A stretch of 64,000 nucleotides of DNA. Source: Proteles cristata cristata. Its lineage: Eukaryota; Chordata; Mammalia; Carnivora; Hyaenidae. The stretch is taken from NCBI GenBank assembly GCA_017311185.1, contig JAESUZ010003171.1, positions 1,240,001-1,304,000 on the forward strand. Direction: 5' to 3'. Position 1 is the stretch's first letter. Every line of letters begins with the position of its first letter. The position numbers and the translations under genes are program-made. Positions 1 to 11,500 of the stretch are shown piece after piece. Under the pieces are notes generated by a model. That model did not search any database. It was not told where the DNA came from and saw only the letters and a list, made by a program, of their open reading frames with translations.

Positions 1-760
1 CTTCTCCTGGTCTGTTATTTCACATTTAGGTTGTTCATGGCATCTCTGGTCATGCAGAAGTTTTACATTTTGAGTCAGTGTTTCTGTTTGTATCTTGAAC
101 ATGTGGGTTTTGCTTAAGAAATCTTTTTCTTCCCTCAAGGTCATAGAGATGTTCACATTTTTTCTAAAAGTTTTAAACTCATCTTTTATACTTTCAGTCT
201 TTAATCTACCTGAGATTCATTTTGTTAAAAGAGACAGACTTGTAGCTTATTTTAATTTTCATATGGAAAGCCAACTGTTCCAACCCCAAATCATTTTCCT
301 TCCCCATCAACTTGTGAGGGCTCCTTTGTTATTTACCAAATTCCTGTAGAAGCTTCAGTCCATTTCTGGTCTTTCCAACCTGTTCCACTCACCTATTTCC
401 TTTCCTCTGTGCTGATGCTGCACTGTTTTAATTACTACAGCTGTATAAAATTTTTAGTAGTGCAAGGCCCATTGACAAGTTCTTCTTTTACCAGTCTAGT
501 CATACATGATTTTTTAAAATTTCGTTTCTGACTTATGCATAGTTAATTTTCATGAATGTTCTATATGCCTTGAAAAAAGTACATATTCTCTAGGTCTATC
601 TATCTACAACACCCAACATCAAGCTTCATATTCATGTTACTGTAATATTCTAAGTCTGTTTTAAATTTTTATTTTTTATGTAATTGAAAGCTATGCTGAT
701 AAGTACATATAACTTGTCCATTTATTTCTTCTGATATATTCCTTTTCCATTATGAAGTGT
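1..760 (-). mobile_element. Decayed LINE-1 fragment (ORF2 region), antisense
   Basis: The plus strand reads as the reverse complement of an old L1 ORF2. It has the run around 50-80 resembling the complement of the ORF2 segment before the C-terminal half, and the stretch at 405-480 (TTTTAATTACTACAGCTGTATAA) that recurs in antisense L1 elsewhere in this window (6912 and 43700). No long frame survives. The left end runs off the window and the right limit is uncertain. Between about 760 and 1440 I see only AT-rich sequence that I cannot assign. Confidence 0.6.
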
Positions 761-1439
761 TCTTATCACTATTGTACATTTAATCCTAAACTTTCTTTTT
801 TTTACTTTTTAAGTATTTTGTTCTATTTCTGTGCAATCTTTTTTTTTATCCCACTTATTAAATCCTACTGGCTTTGATGTTCTTCACTGCTCTTCACTCA
901 AAGTTTACCACTATATTTTGGCACACACATTTAGTTTATAGAAGTTAAAATTTCCAAGGTATTTATTTCAACACTGTTTTTGAAAACTCATTAAAATAGC
1001 ATTCACTATTATTACTTTTTCTAGTTACCATGTATAAAATCATCAGTGTGTAACCAACTGAATGTAAACAACTCTGTACTCCTCTCTCCTCTCCATCTCT
1101 CTACTGCTTCACCCCAGAATGGGTGCATTCTGCTGTATTCAGACTCCCAGTGGCAAGTTCACAGATTAAGGATCCAGGAACATAGGTATCTCACTTTCTT
1201 CCCCACTATAACAACATATATGGGGCAGGAAATCCAGAAAAAAGCATCTACTTGGAATGTCTGGCCACCCCATGGTACAGTAGACTAGAAGAGAAATACT
1301 AGAAAGTACAATTTTTAGATATCTATTCCATATTCTAAATTCAGACTTATGGGTAATGAAGTTGACATGTTAATCTCCATTTCTCTGATTTTTTCACTTA
1401 TTTTAATTGGTTATAAAATGAGACAAAGAAAAAAAATAG

Positions 1440-2152
1440 ACAATAAAATTATAAGCCTGGCCTCTGAACCTGAAACTTGCACAGATAAATACAGATAGCA
1501 AAGTTTTGTCAGTTCACTATCTCTATGATACAAGCCACGTTTCCTAACCAGGGTGTTGGAACCAAAACCATGTCCCAGAGGGTTAATGAGATGAAAACTA
1601 TCAGAAAATTTAAAGCTTGTTTTTCAGAGACTTCTTTCTCCCTGATCGGCTATTGTTTATTTTCAGACCCCACTAACCAATTCACTAGCTGTCTCCACAG
1701 AAGCCTGGACTCAAGGTCAATTGATATGCCTCTAGTCTAGGAACAAACAGGTCCTACATTTCCTACCCAAGACCACATACAGATTATATGGGATCTCAGA
1801 TGATGCCCAGGGCCCCTTCTCCTTGTTCTAAGATAACTTCCTTCGGATGTTGTCTCCGCTCCAAAGTAAACACAGGATGTATGTTAGATGTATATTTTCT
1901 CAATGCATATGCTCCATCTTCCCTCAAGAGCAGTCATAAGATTACCCACCTCCTTTTTCATCAATATGCATGTAACTGCAGTTCCTTTGACTATAAAAAC
2001 CTTGCTTTCTCCACCTTTGAGGAGGGAGACTTAAGCTTGCCCTCTCATTTCCTCATTTGGCTGCCTCTTGATTAAACCCTTTTCTTGTTGCATGCTCGAT
2101 ATCTCAGTAATTATCTTTGCTGCATATCAGGCAGACAGACTTGGGTTTGGTT
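1440..2152 (+). mobile_element. Retroviral LTR (ERV1-like), probably solo
   Basis: This block has the order of signals expected of an LTR read on the plus strand: a promoter TATA box (TATAAAA at 1992-1998), then a polyadenylation signal (ATTAAA at 2071-2076), then a pyrimidine-rich U5-like stretch ending near CTTGGGTTTGG at about 2140-2150. I see no gag or pol after it; the next recognisable sequence is an L1. It is therefore either a solo LTR or a fragment. The left boundary is approximate and I did not find a target-site duplication. The short frames inside it (for example 1788-2075) are not genes. Confidence 0.65.
1992..1998 (+). promoter_or_regulatory. Putative LTR TATA box
   Basis: TATAAAA about 75 bases upstream of the ATTAAA signal at 2071-2076, which is the normal U3/R spacing in retroviral LTRs. 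Activity is not implied. Confidence 0.5.
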
Positions 2153-2203
2153 ATGGATCTCGAAGATGCTCTCTGGGTGACACTGAAACTGAAAAGGGAA
2201 GTT

Positions 2204-3057
2204 AAAGGGAACAAAACACCAGTTTGCATTCCCATCAACAGTCCAGGAGGGTTCCCTTTCTCTATATCCTCCTACAATTCAGCAATTATACTACAGGGGT
2301 ATTTAACCAAAGAATACAAAAATATTGACTCAAAGGAGCACATGCACCCTGATGTTTACAGCAGCATTATCAACAATAGCCAAATTATGGAAAGAACCCA
2401 AGCATCCATCAACTGATTAATGGATAAAGAAGATGTGGTATATATGCAATGGAATATTACTCAGTCATCAAAATGGAATGAAATGTTGCCATTTGCAACG
2501 ACATGGATAGAGCTAGAGAATATGATGCTAAGCAAAATAAGTAAGTCAGAGAAAGACAAATATCATATGGTTTCACTCACATGTGGAATTCAAGAAACAA
2601 AACAAATGATCAGAGGAGAGAGAGAGAGAGAGAGAGAGAAAGTGGGGGAAGGGCAGAGAGAAAGGGAGACACAGAATCCGAAGAAGGCTCCAGGCTCCAA
2701 GCTGTCAGCATAGAGCACAACATGGGGTTTGAACTCATGAACGATGAGATCATGACCTGAGTGAAAATCAGACGCATAACCAACTGAGCAAACCAAGTGT
2801 TCCCCCCACCAAGAAACAGATTCTTAACTACAGAGAACAAACTGATGGTTATCAAAGGAGAGGTGGGCAGGGGGATGGGTTAAATAGGTGATGGGATTAA
2901 GGAGTGCATTTGTGGTAAATACTGGGTAATGTATGGAAGTGCTGAATCACTGTACTATATACCTGAAACTAGTATATACATATACTATTATGTTAACTGG
3001 AATTTAAATAAAAATTTACAAAAATTTTTAATAGAAAAAAAATAAAAGGAACAGAAC
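2204..3057 (+). mobile_element. 5'-inverted (twin-primed) LINE-1 3' fragment, with target-site duplication
   Basis: From about 2265 to 3043 the plus strand reads as L1 ORF2 C-terminus and 3'UTR in sense (GCAGCATTATCAACAATAGC at 2362, then the 3'UTR GGTGATGGGATTAAGG and an A-rich tail). From 2218 to about 2265 it reads as L1 in antisense (CCAGTTTGCATTCCCATCAA), a segment that normally lies just upstream. This is the 5' inversion left by twin priming. Imperfect 14-base flanks support the limits: AAAGGGAACAAAAC at 2204-2217 and AAAAGGAACAGAAC at 3044-3057. A SINE later entered the 3'UTR at 2600-2809. Confidence 0.75.
2600..2809 (-). mobile_element. Felid tRNA-derived SINE (SINEC type), antisense
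   Basis: In antisense it runs from (GA)n at 2615 through GAGACACAGAATC..GGCTCCAGGCTC and GAACTCATGA..GATCATGACCTGAG to the decayed tRNA-like head near 2790-2809. It interrupts an L1 3'UTR. The flanks CAAGAAACA (2591-2599 and 2810-2818) are a 9-bp target-site duplication. It is older than the 8.6-kb copy, with many CpG-type changes. Short frames on the minus strand here (2590-2855) are its shadows. Confidence 0.85.
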
Positions 3058-5480
3058 AGAGACAAGGATGACATCAAAAGAAAGGTTCACTTTGCCTCTG
3101 GCATTGGATCACTGATGTTGAAAAATCTAGCTAAGGTCCTTAGCTAAGTAATTGTTTGATTACCTAGTTCAAGTTCTTTGTTCTTACTGTTTTGTGGGTA
3201 GGGAGGACAGCCGATGGTTTCTTCCTGAAGATGTCCCCAATTCCCCAGGAGAGCTCCCTTTAGAAAATTCTCAATAGCTCTTGCCTTATTGGCTGTAGTG
3301 GAAAACACACTTTGGAGCACTGGTCTTATAGCAGGAATGTTCCAGGACCTCTACTGTGCTGCCATTAATGCCGTGGCATTTCCAGCCAAGATAGTGGAAG
3401 GCAAAGCAAGATGACCCACCATTCTTGGGTCAAGACCTTGCCAACCAGCTTCTTTCTGGCCTCCAGACAGTTTGACTTCAGCCTCAGCTCTGCAGCAAAT
3501 CCTCATAGTTCCTAATTCACTCTTGAAGGAGGAGGTGGTGTTGACAAGCTCCACAAAGAGCTAATATTTGAAAAAGGCACTGGGTAGCAAGGAAACTGGT
3601 CAGGCACAGTAAGACCAAAAGGCACAAAGGATGTCCAATGTCCATTCTTGTCCTGGGTAGGTATTCTGAATAAGGAAGAAGTGGATGATTGTTTTGACCA
3701 TATATTTCTGTGTGCTCAGAATAGCATATCATTATTTATTATATTAAAAATAATGAAATTACATAATCATCCTATCTTCTGCCACTCTGTTGTTTAAGTC
3801 TGAACAAATTGTGTTCACTACAGAAAGTCTTACATAAGACAAAGTTTTCAAGAAATGCATTCAAATATTTTTAAAATGCAAAAGCACCTGAATCATTTCT
3901 TTCTCTAGTTGTGTATGTTCATTCTTAGCTAATATTTATAAAGAACTTATGCATGATACATGTTATAAAATTGACAGTAGTAAGAAAGGTTTGTATTTAA
4001 CTTTCTCATTGTGAAAAGTCCTATTCACCCTCCTTAATATGCTACAGCATTTTAAGTAAAATGGCACTGCAGAGAAGGTACAGTGGGCTTTTCCCATGTT
4101 TTCCAAAGGGAGCCTCAGCCTACACCAGAGGAGTTCTGGGCATGGGTGGAAAACTGAGAAAAAGCCATGTGTGAGATGAGCCAATGTTAAGTGAAACGGC
4201 TGTGTGGAGAGTCCCATCAGCTCCTTTGCAAATGGACAAGTCATAAACCTGCCTAATGACTTGGAAACTCAAAATTGCTCCTTTCATTTTAAAGAATTTT
4301 TAATGTTGTCCTCTCCAATGGGCACCATTAACAAAGAAACCCTCCATTCCTCCACATGGTTTCCCTGGTAGGCAAGTGTGTTTTCAGTAAGGCCAGAGGG
4401 GGAAAAAACTCTCAGTGGGAGAAAGATCTGTGTGGAAAGAGGAACACTTGCTAATTTCTCCAACCCACCCAACCCATTGAGGCAGGGAGACTGCAGGGTG
4501 TGCAAACCACAGAGAAAGTAGAATTTATCTCAGCTGTGATTGCATCTTTCAACCATTTTAATCTCTCTTTCTTTTGACACTGTATAATACTTTCTTCAAG
4601 GAACGTTCTTTAATCTTATAATTTGAAAACAAATTCTATTTCAGCTGTCCTTACAGTAGGCGACCTTTAATGGCTTTGCTATAGGTAAAAGTCTGTCATT
4701 ATGTTCTGCCTCCCTGCTCAGCTTTCTGGATATCAAATTGCTCAGATGCTGCAGTTTTTGTCAGTGATAATATTGCCCTTTCAAAATTTCTCTGTAAGCA
4801 GCCTGAAAGGATTCATTCGGAGCAGTGGTTTCATTAATTTATTTAAATGCATTTCTCAAACAAAGTAGGTTAGTTGCTTCGAAATGTCAGGGTCCGGGAG
4901 CAGATATGAAAATATTCTGCAAAATACAATTGTCCAGGTTTTCCGAGGGAAGGAAAGAAAGCAGGCATTTATGAAGGAAGCCAACTGATGAGTGACTGTG
5001 TGCCTTTCCCAAAGGCCCCGCAGTCCTCCTCAAGATCAGCAGCATTCACTCCAGCCTCCATGTCGGGATCATGCTTACAAAGTGGTTTTTGTTGTAGATG
5101 ATAGTCAGCACTAATCTTTCAAATATGATTTGCTCCTCCCTTCAGGGAGTTGTTTGAAGGCAGATAGTTTTAGCTTAGCAAAGTGCCTGAGCCTCTTAGA
5201 TGGGAACCAGGATGGAGTGACTCCCATGACTTGACTGGGTAAACTGGGGCCTAGGGAGCATCAGGTTGGAGGAAACAGACAGCTCTGGACCAGGCAGGAG
5301 AAATGAAAAAAACATGTGTTGGAAATCTGCGTGAAATGTGAACAAGCAGTTTGGAAGTACTAGCTGGTATATGTCATTTAAGGAAGAATAAAACAGATCT
5401 TCTTCAAACAAAGCTCTTATCACTCTGGATTTTAAATCACCCAGATGTTTTCAGCTTTTTTTTCCCCCCAATCCCTGGCT
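3058..5480. other. Unassigned single-copy DNA, no gene seen
   Basis: No convincing exon, splice-bounded frame or recognisable repeat. The frames at 3351-3732 and 3963-4505 are short and carry no family motif. The part at about 4560-5000 is less repeat-like and holds homeodomain-type and AT-hook-type words; see the findings. Confidence 0.5.
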
Positions 5481-5810
5481 AAAAAAGCGATGACTCCCCA
5501 TTGTCTACTGAATAATATCTAATCTTCTAAGCATGACATTCAAGACCCTCTGCAAGCTGGCATCAGTTTGTCTTTGAAATTGTAATTCCTTATCATTGCA
5601 CACCCCACTCCACACACATACACACCCTTTACATACCCCAGTGAAAGTAGACACTCCTCCATTTACTAATCATACCAGGCATTTTACCCACCTTTATCCT
5701 TCACTGACAGCTTCAGATGCTGTCTCCTCTCAGGCATCCTGTCAGCCTCTTTGATTCTTCAACGCCCAGCACAAATGCCTGAAAACTCACCCCATTTGCA
5801 AGGAAGATCT
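5480..5810 (+). mobile_element. Ancient LINE-2 (L2) fragment
   Basis: Reads like the L2 3' region in sense. It has GACTCCCCATTGTCTACTGAATAA followed by CATGACATTCAAGACCCTCTGCAAGCTGGC, then a later CAACGCCCAGCACAAATGCCTG. A short CACACACATACACACCC run is embedded at 5610. The family call is by resemblance only. Confidence 0.55.
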
Positions 5811-5954
5811 CGGCCTTCTAGATTTTTAAGACACTCTGTAACTCTTTAGGGCTCCTAGTATAATGGACTGACTCTATGGTGTTCTCCATACACACTGCAC
5901 ATTCCTTCCAGAGGAGAAACCTCCAGAAGCCAGGCCCAGCCATCCCGCCTCCGC

Positions 5955-6088
5955 TCCAGTGGTTCTCAACCCTGCTTCACACCTCAGTCACCTGCGGACC
6001 TATGTAGAAACACTATATCTGGGTCTGTACCCCAGACATTTCGGTGCAATGATCTGAAGTTGGGGTCTGGGAATGGTACTTTTTAACC
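5955..6088 (+). mobile_element. MER5-like hAT-Charlie DNA transposon fossil
   Basis: Contains the characteristic terminal CAGTGGTTCTCAACCCTGCTTCACA, followed by TCACCTGCGGACC and TGGGTCTGTACCCCAGAC, as in non-autonomous MER5 elements. These were moved by a hAT transposase encoded elsewhere. No coding capacity. Confidence 0.6.
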
Positions 6089-6089
6089 C

Positions 6090-7142
6090 TCTTAAACATT
6101 TCTAGTGTACAACTCAGTAGTGCTAAGTATATTCATATTGTTGTATAACCAATCTCCAGAACATTCTTGTAAAACGTGAACTCTATATCCATTAAATAAC
6201 AACCTCCCATTCCTCCCTCCGCCCTGGATGTCAGGTGACAGCTCATTTTGATTTTGATTTGCATTTCTCTAATTTCTCTAGTGAGTGATCTTGGGCATAT
6301 TTTCAAATGCTTGGTCACCATTTGTGTATATTTGTAGAAATGTCATTTCAAGTCCTTTGCCCATATTTTAATAGGATATTTTTATTGCTGTTAAGTTATA
6401 TGACTTCTTTATACATTCTGGATATTAGCTCCTCAACCAATGCACAATTTGTAAATGTTTTCTCTCATTCTGTAGTCTGCCTTTTCACTATATTGATTGC
6501 TCCCTTTGATGCACAGAAGTTTTTAATTTTGAAATAGCTCCATTTATCTTATCTTACTTTTGTTGCATATACTTCTGGTATCACATCCAAGAAATTATTT
6601 TGAAAGGCAATGTCATGAAGCTTTCCCTCAGTTTTCTTTTAGGAGTAAAGTTTGAAGTCTCATGTGTAAGTCTTTTTACCATCTTGAGTTAATTTCTTAT
6701 ATATGGTATAAGATAAGGGTCCAACTTCATACTTTGGGATGTGGATTTCCAGTTTTTCCAACACCATTTGTAGGAGATGCTGCTCTTTTCTCACTGAATG
6801 GGCTTGGCATCCTTGTTAAAGGTCACTTCACCAGACACACCCGGGTTTATTTCTGGTCCCTCTATTCTATTACACTGGCCTATGTGTCTATCTTTATACC
6901 AGTACCACACTGTTTTAATTACCACAGGTTTGTAATATATTCTTGAAATCAGGGAGCATGAAACCTCCAATTCTGTTTTTCTTTTTCAAGGTTTGTTTGG
7001 CTATTCTGGGTCCCTTGAGATTCCATAAGAATTTCATGAAAAATTTCTCAACTAATGGAAAAATGTCATCGGGATTTTGATAAATATTGCATTGAATCTG
7101 TAAATTGCCTTGAGTTCCATTCTCTCTCAAAGTAATCTACAG
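6090..7142 (-). mobile_element. Decayed LINE-1, antisense, with internal deletion
   Basis: On the plus strand it begins as antisense 3'UTR (GTACAACTCAGTAGTGCTAAG, CCAATCTCCAGAACATTC). At about 6240 it jumps to antisense ORF2 (TTTTGATTTGCATTTCTCTAA) and continues to about 7142 (ACTGTTTTAATTACCACAGG at 6908). The stretch that normally separates these parts is missing, so the copy is internally deleted. The minus-strand frame at 6915-7130 is a remnant of ORF2 (it retains PRIAKQTLKKKNRIGGFMLP), not a gene. Confidence 0.75.
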
Positions 7143-7299
7143 ATTCTATTTTATTAGAAGCTCCTCAGGAGTTGCCAAGCTCAGTCATGGCTGAGAAATG
7201 CCATCTCCCCTCTACAGTGGTTAACACAAAGCCTTGCAAATAGTCATTTAAGGAGAATTTGCTTTAACTTATTAATCAGTTATTTAGCATATATTTTGT

Positions 7300-7632
7300 A
7301 GCCATATTGTTCTCTAGAGCAATGTGGCAGTAAATCTGATGTAAAAGGGGAAAGAAGAGCCTAGGAATAGGACCAAAATCAAAAGCAGCCAGAGAGTAAA
7401 ACAGTGAACCATAAAAGCAAACCACACCTGTAACTATGCCTCCTTCCCAGAAAAACACCCCTCCCTCAGAGGAAAAACATGTGCCCCTGATGAGATGAGA
7501 AAAGGAGAAGTTATGAGCAAGCAACATGAGACAAGAACCCATATCTAAAGACAAAGATTACTCTCAACTCCCCCCAGGGACTCCTGCAAACCAGTATAAA
7601 TGTCTGTCCTTAGAAATTCAAATAAAATTGGT
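7300..7632 (+). mobile_element. Possible LTR fragment
   Basis: A TATA-like AGTATAAATG at 7594 is followed after about 25 bases by AATAAAATTGG (7620-7630), and the upstream part is rich in short direct words as in U3 regions. No second LTR or retroviral coding sequence is nearby. This is a weak call; it could be unrelated single-copy DNA. Confidence 0.3.
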
Positions 7633-7639
7633 TTGATTT

Positions 7640-8210
7640 GACAGATGTATATATTGCAAAATGATACCACCACAGAGTTAGCTAACCCCTCCATCACGTC
7701 ACATAATTACCATTTCTTTTTTGTGGTGAAAACTCTTAAGATCTATTCTCTTAGCAACTTTCAAGAGTATGATACAGAATTATTAACTATAATCACCATG
7801 CTGTATATTAGAACCCCAGAAATTATTAATCTTACAACTAACTGGAGGCTTGTATCCTTCTCACCAGAATCTCCCCAATCCTCACCACCACCACGCCCAG
7901 CCCCTGGTAACCACCATTCTATTGCATTTCTTTCTTTCTTTCTTTTTTATTTTTGTTTTAGTAGTTTATTGTCAGGTTGGTTTCCATATAGCACCCAATG
8001 CTCATCCCCACAAGTGCCCTCCTCTATTGCATTTCTATAAGAAACAGATTTTTAGATATCACATGTGGGGCCATACAGTATTTTGACTTTTCTGACTTAT
8101 CTCACATAGCATAATGTTCTCAAGGTGTATTCATTTTGTCACAAATGGAAGCATTTCTTTCTTTCTCATGGCTGAATAATATCCCTGTTCTTCATATTAT
8201 GAGAGCACAT
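7640..8210 (-). mobile_element. Older LINE-1 3' end (L1M type), antisense, split by a tiny younger L1
   Basis: Reads as the reverse complement of an L1M 3'UTR: ACCACAGAGTTAGCTAAC, CACGTCACATAATTACCATTTC, AACTCTTAAGATCTATTC, ATTAACTATAATCACCATGCTG. It resumes after the 7932-8022 insert with CACATAGCATAATGTTCTCAAG and GGCTGAATAATATCCC. The plus-strand frame at 7645-8040 runs through it by chance. Confidence 0.75.
7932..8022 (-). mobile_element. 91-bp 5'-truncated young LINE-1 insertion
   Basis: A pyrimidine tract (antisense A-rich tail, TTTCTTTCTTTTTTATTTTTG) is followed by GTTTATTGTCAGGTTGGTTTCCATATAGCACCC, the antisense extreme 3' end of the same young L1 seen at 40,530 and 56,760. It is bracketed by a perfect 14-base duplication TCTATTGCATTTCT at 7918-7931 and 8023-8036. 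It lies inside the older L1 fragment. Confidence 0.85.
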
Positions 8211-8579
8211 TATTGTTCCCAAGATCCTGATGGGCGGAATTTTCCCAAATACTTCCAGCCTCCTTCTAGACCCTCAGAAGAAATAAACAGCTATACTCAG
8301 TTCTGGTTTAAAAACAGGTTTGTTCTCTCTCTTCTGCCCTCTTTTTCTTTTAAAAAAACTGCCTTTTTTCCTTGGTTCTCCAAGCTTTCCTGAAGCTTGC
8401 AGTGATAGGCACACTGTCTATAGGTCACCTTTGTTTCAGAGAAGAGCAAAAGGCAGGGAAGGGGCTGGGGGACAGAATGTTGCCTGTAACTTCACAGAAA
8501 AATGTTTGCAAATACAACAACTCTTAAAAGTACACAAATCTCATAACTATGAAACATTTTACACTTTAAAAATAGTACA

Positions 8580-8823
8580 GGGGTGCCTGGGTGGCTTAGT
8601 CGGTTAAGCGTCCGACTTTCGCTTAGGTCATGATCTCCCGGTTCGTGGGTTCGAGCCCTGCGTCGGGCTCTGTGCTGACTGCCAGCTCACAGCCTGGAGC
8701 CTGTTTCAGTCTGTGACTCCCTCTCTCTCTGACCCTCCCCTGCTCATGCTGTCTTTCTCTCTCTCTCTCTTTCTCTCCTAGAAATAAATAAAACATTAAA
8801 AAAAATTTAAAAAAAATAAAAAT
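8580..8823 (+). mobile_element. Young felid SINE (SINEC_Fc type), full length
   Basis: The tRNA-derived head has an RNA polymerase III A box (TGGCTTAGTCGG, 8592-8603) and B box (GGTTCGAGCCC, 8648-8658). The body GGAGCCTGTTTCAGTCTGTG, a (CT)n stretch and an A-rich tail follow. The target-site duplication AAAAATAGTACA lies at 8568-8579 and 8824-8835. It carries the diagnostic ACTTTCGCTTAGG shared with the copies at 14,192, 39,243 and 52,722. It encodes no protein and relies on L1 ORF2 for movement. Confidence 0.95.
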
Positions 8824-8854
8824 AAAAATAGTACATTTTCCACTAAATTGAAGG

Positions 8855-9338
8855 GGTACAAGCACCCCTATGTTTATTGTAGCATTATCTACAATAGTCA
8901 AATTATGGAAGCAACCCAAGTGTCTGTTGACAGATGAATGGATAAGAAATATCGTTTATATAAACAATGGAATATTACTTGGTCATCAAAAATAATTAAA
9001 TCTTGCCACTTGCAACAACATGGATGGAGAATATAATGCTAAGTGAAATAAGTTAAAGATAAATACCATATGATTTGACTCATATTCAGAATTTAAGAAA
9101 CAAAACATATGAACATAGCTTTAAAAAAGAGAGACAAACCAAAATAGAGACTCATAACTATAGAGAACAAGCAGGTAGTTGACAGAGGAGAAGTGGGTGG
9201 CGGGATTAAGATAACACTTATCTGGATGAGCACCTAGTAGCATATGGAACTGTTGAATCACTATATTATACACCTGAAAAAAATATAACACTGTATGTTA
9301 ACTACACTGGAATTTATTTTTTAAGCTGGAAAAAATAG
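8855..9338 (+). mobile_element. LINE-1 3' end, sense, 5'-truncated
   Basis: Begins near GCACCCCTATGTTTATTGTAGC, continues through CAAATTATGGAAGCAACCCAAG, GAATATTACTTGGTCATC and the 3'UTR TATTATACACCTGAAA, and ends in a T/A-rich tail. It is diverged, with many stops. It lies a few bases downstream of the SINE at 8580. Confidence 0.85.
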
Positions 9339-11310
9339 TGTGTTTTTTATGAGGAAAAAAAAATCTACTACGAATGCATTCAAACATCCTGCCTTTCAGC
9401 CTGTGTTAAATGAACAGAGTCCTGGAGGTTCTGAGAAAGTTCAATGGAGTTCACATCTGCCTGGAAACACAGTTCCATTAAGACCACCTTGATGGAGGGA
9501 AGCTCAGAGTTCATGGTTATAAATGGATGAGCCCTCTAGGCAGAACCAGAACAGTGACACTTAGCAATTTGGTTGTTTTAAAAGAAATCATCTTGAAAAC
9601 TGATAGCAGGCTCTCTTTTAGAAGGAATATTAAACCTTGGCTCAAAGGTAAGGAAGAGACAAAGAACTGTCCTTCCCTAAAAGGGCCCTGGATGGGTCTT
9701 CAGGCATTGGTTTTCCTCCTAAAGAAGAGAGAACTAGTATTAGGGGAATTTCAGGAAGCTAGAGGAGATAATGTTCCCTGAGTAGGATGTGATCAGTCAC
9801 CTCATGGTCACAGTCTCCACTTCTAATTTTGGAATGACACCCCTGACCTGTTCTGAGTGGGGTTGTTCCAGCCCTAGTGTCCAATACCAGGGAGGATACA
9901 GGAGGGAGTATATGTGAGAGTGTGGTATAAGGTCCTATGGAAGGAGAGTGGGAAGAGGAGGGGAAGTGGAGGGAGGCAAAGAAAAGTGAAAAGTGAAATA
10001 AGAGGAGGAAGAGGCAGCGAAGAAAGAAGAGACATCACTGCCTCAGGTACTTTCAAGTTGACTTTTGCAGGGTATAGGACTGCTGTAGGGTTGGAGAATT
10101 CCACTGTAAGCATGGATGGAAAGTAGAAATGTCAACCACATATTTCTTCTTTCTTAAAATGTTGATAATTTTCACAAATTTTACTCCAGGCCAAATAATC
10201 AAAATTAATTAACTCCTGAAAAATTCGTCTATATTTTTACTCACATGAGGCACGTCTGTCCCTTAACTAACCATCACATCTATCCTTCCAAATGCACCTC
10301 AGATTATATATTCTTGTTACATCCTTTACTACAACTGAAATTTAGTAGTGATACCAGTCTCTTCCTTATTTGAATTTCTAGAGTAGCTGTAAACTGTGAA
10401 ATTCACTTCATAATCAATTATGTACTATACAAGACATCTATGTCATTGTTCTTGCAAAGTGTTATCAGAGGATGAACATATATCCAGGTTTAGCCCAAAG
10501 GTACTGGTTTGTGCAGGTTAGATCAGATTTAAAATTAATAACTACCACCACCACCACCACCCACTGTTTACCAGTTTACTCTCACAAGCAGCCCATGTTG
10601 GAAAAATAAATAACATGGCCAGACTGCCGAAATGTTAAATCCTTTGGCATCCCAGGCTCCCTAATGAGAATCTAAATGCTCCTCAAGGAGCTCTGTCATT
10701 TTGCACACCAGCCTGGCTCTTTACACACAGTGCTCAACAATATTTTTGTTATGAGCATGAACCACCCTATTCATTTTAAGACATGAAAAATGAACAAGCC
10801 CTACAAACTTGTGACTATGTGGAATGTAAGGAGGGAAGTTTTAATTAAGCTTAGGTTCTCATTGTTTTCATTGTGTAAGACCTAAAATGTATCACATTCC
10901 AAAACTGAAGATGAGTGTTATTCTCAGATTTGCATCAGATTTTTAAAAATCACGGTGAAGGAGAAAGTACCAGTTCAAACTCAGAGACAGTGGTCTGCCC
11001 CTCTTGACATCCAAAGACTGCTCACCCTCTAGCAAGCTCAGGCTGCCTAGGTGTGCAGGTCACCTTGGGTTACTTGGAAATGTATTTATTCAATTTCATT
11101 CTTACAGGAATATAAATGGTTCTGTCAAATAAAGTGAAATTTCAATGACAAACATTCTGAAAATAATAGTCTAGAAAATAAAATCTCTTCTTTCTTATTG
11201 AAACATTATTTTCTCCAGGTGACACTGAATGTCATCTCTTTTTTTATCCCTCTTCATTTCCCTCTAATGGGGAAGCAGGAAAATGATTATATTATCTTCT
11301 ACCTATTAAT
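9339..11310. other. Unassigned DNA, no gene seen
   Basis: No recognisable gene. A purine-rich block at 9937-10035 (GGAAGAGGAGGGGAAGTGGAGG) makes frames open on both strands at 9874-10126; these are composition artefacts. A short (ACC)n run lies at 10541-10561. Confidence 0.5.
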
Positions 11311-11314
11311 TTAC

Positions 11315-11500
11315 CCATTGATCAATATTTATTAGTATGCATCACATCCAAAGTTTTGGGACCTGGCCAGATAATGAAATGATGAAAGAAATGGGCACAA
11401 TATCTGCCCTCAAGCATCTTATAGTCTGACATGCAAAAGAGGCATCAAAGGTTTATGAAATAATTATGTAATTAATGTCTGCTGTTAAGTACAAACTGTA
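11315..11500 (-). mobile_element. Ancient L2 3' end, antisense
   Basis: CCATTGATCAATATTTATTAG followed by GCCCTCAAGCATCTTATAGTCTGAC matches the antisense layout of L2 ends (complement of the ATAAATATTTGTTGAATG tail and of the TAGAATGTAAGCTCC-type segment). Heavily decayed. Confidence 0.45.

Noticed and set aside
8580..8660. tRNA genes at the SINE heads (also at 14,192, 39,243, 44,694, 52,722)
   Set aside because: A and B boxes are present, but the sequence does not fold as a cloverleaf with an acceptor stem, and it runs on into a SINE body and A-rich tail.
9874..10126. Overlapping frames of 70-79 codons
   Set aside because: They lie on a purine-rich stretch that removes stops on both strands; no start context, domain or homology visible.
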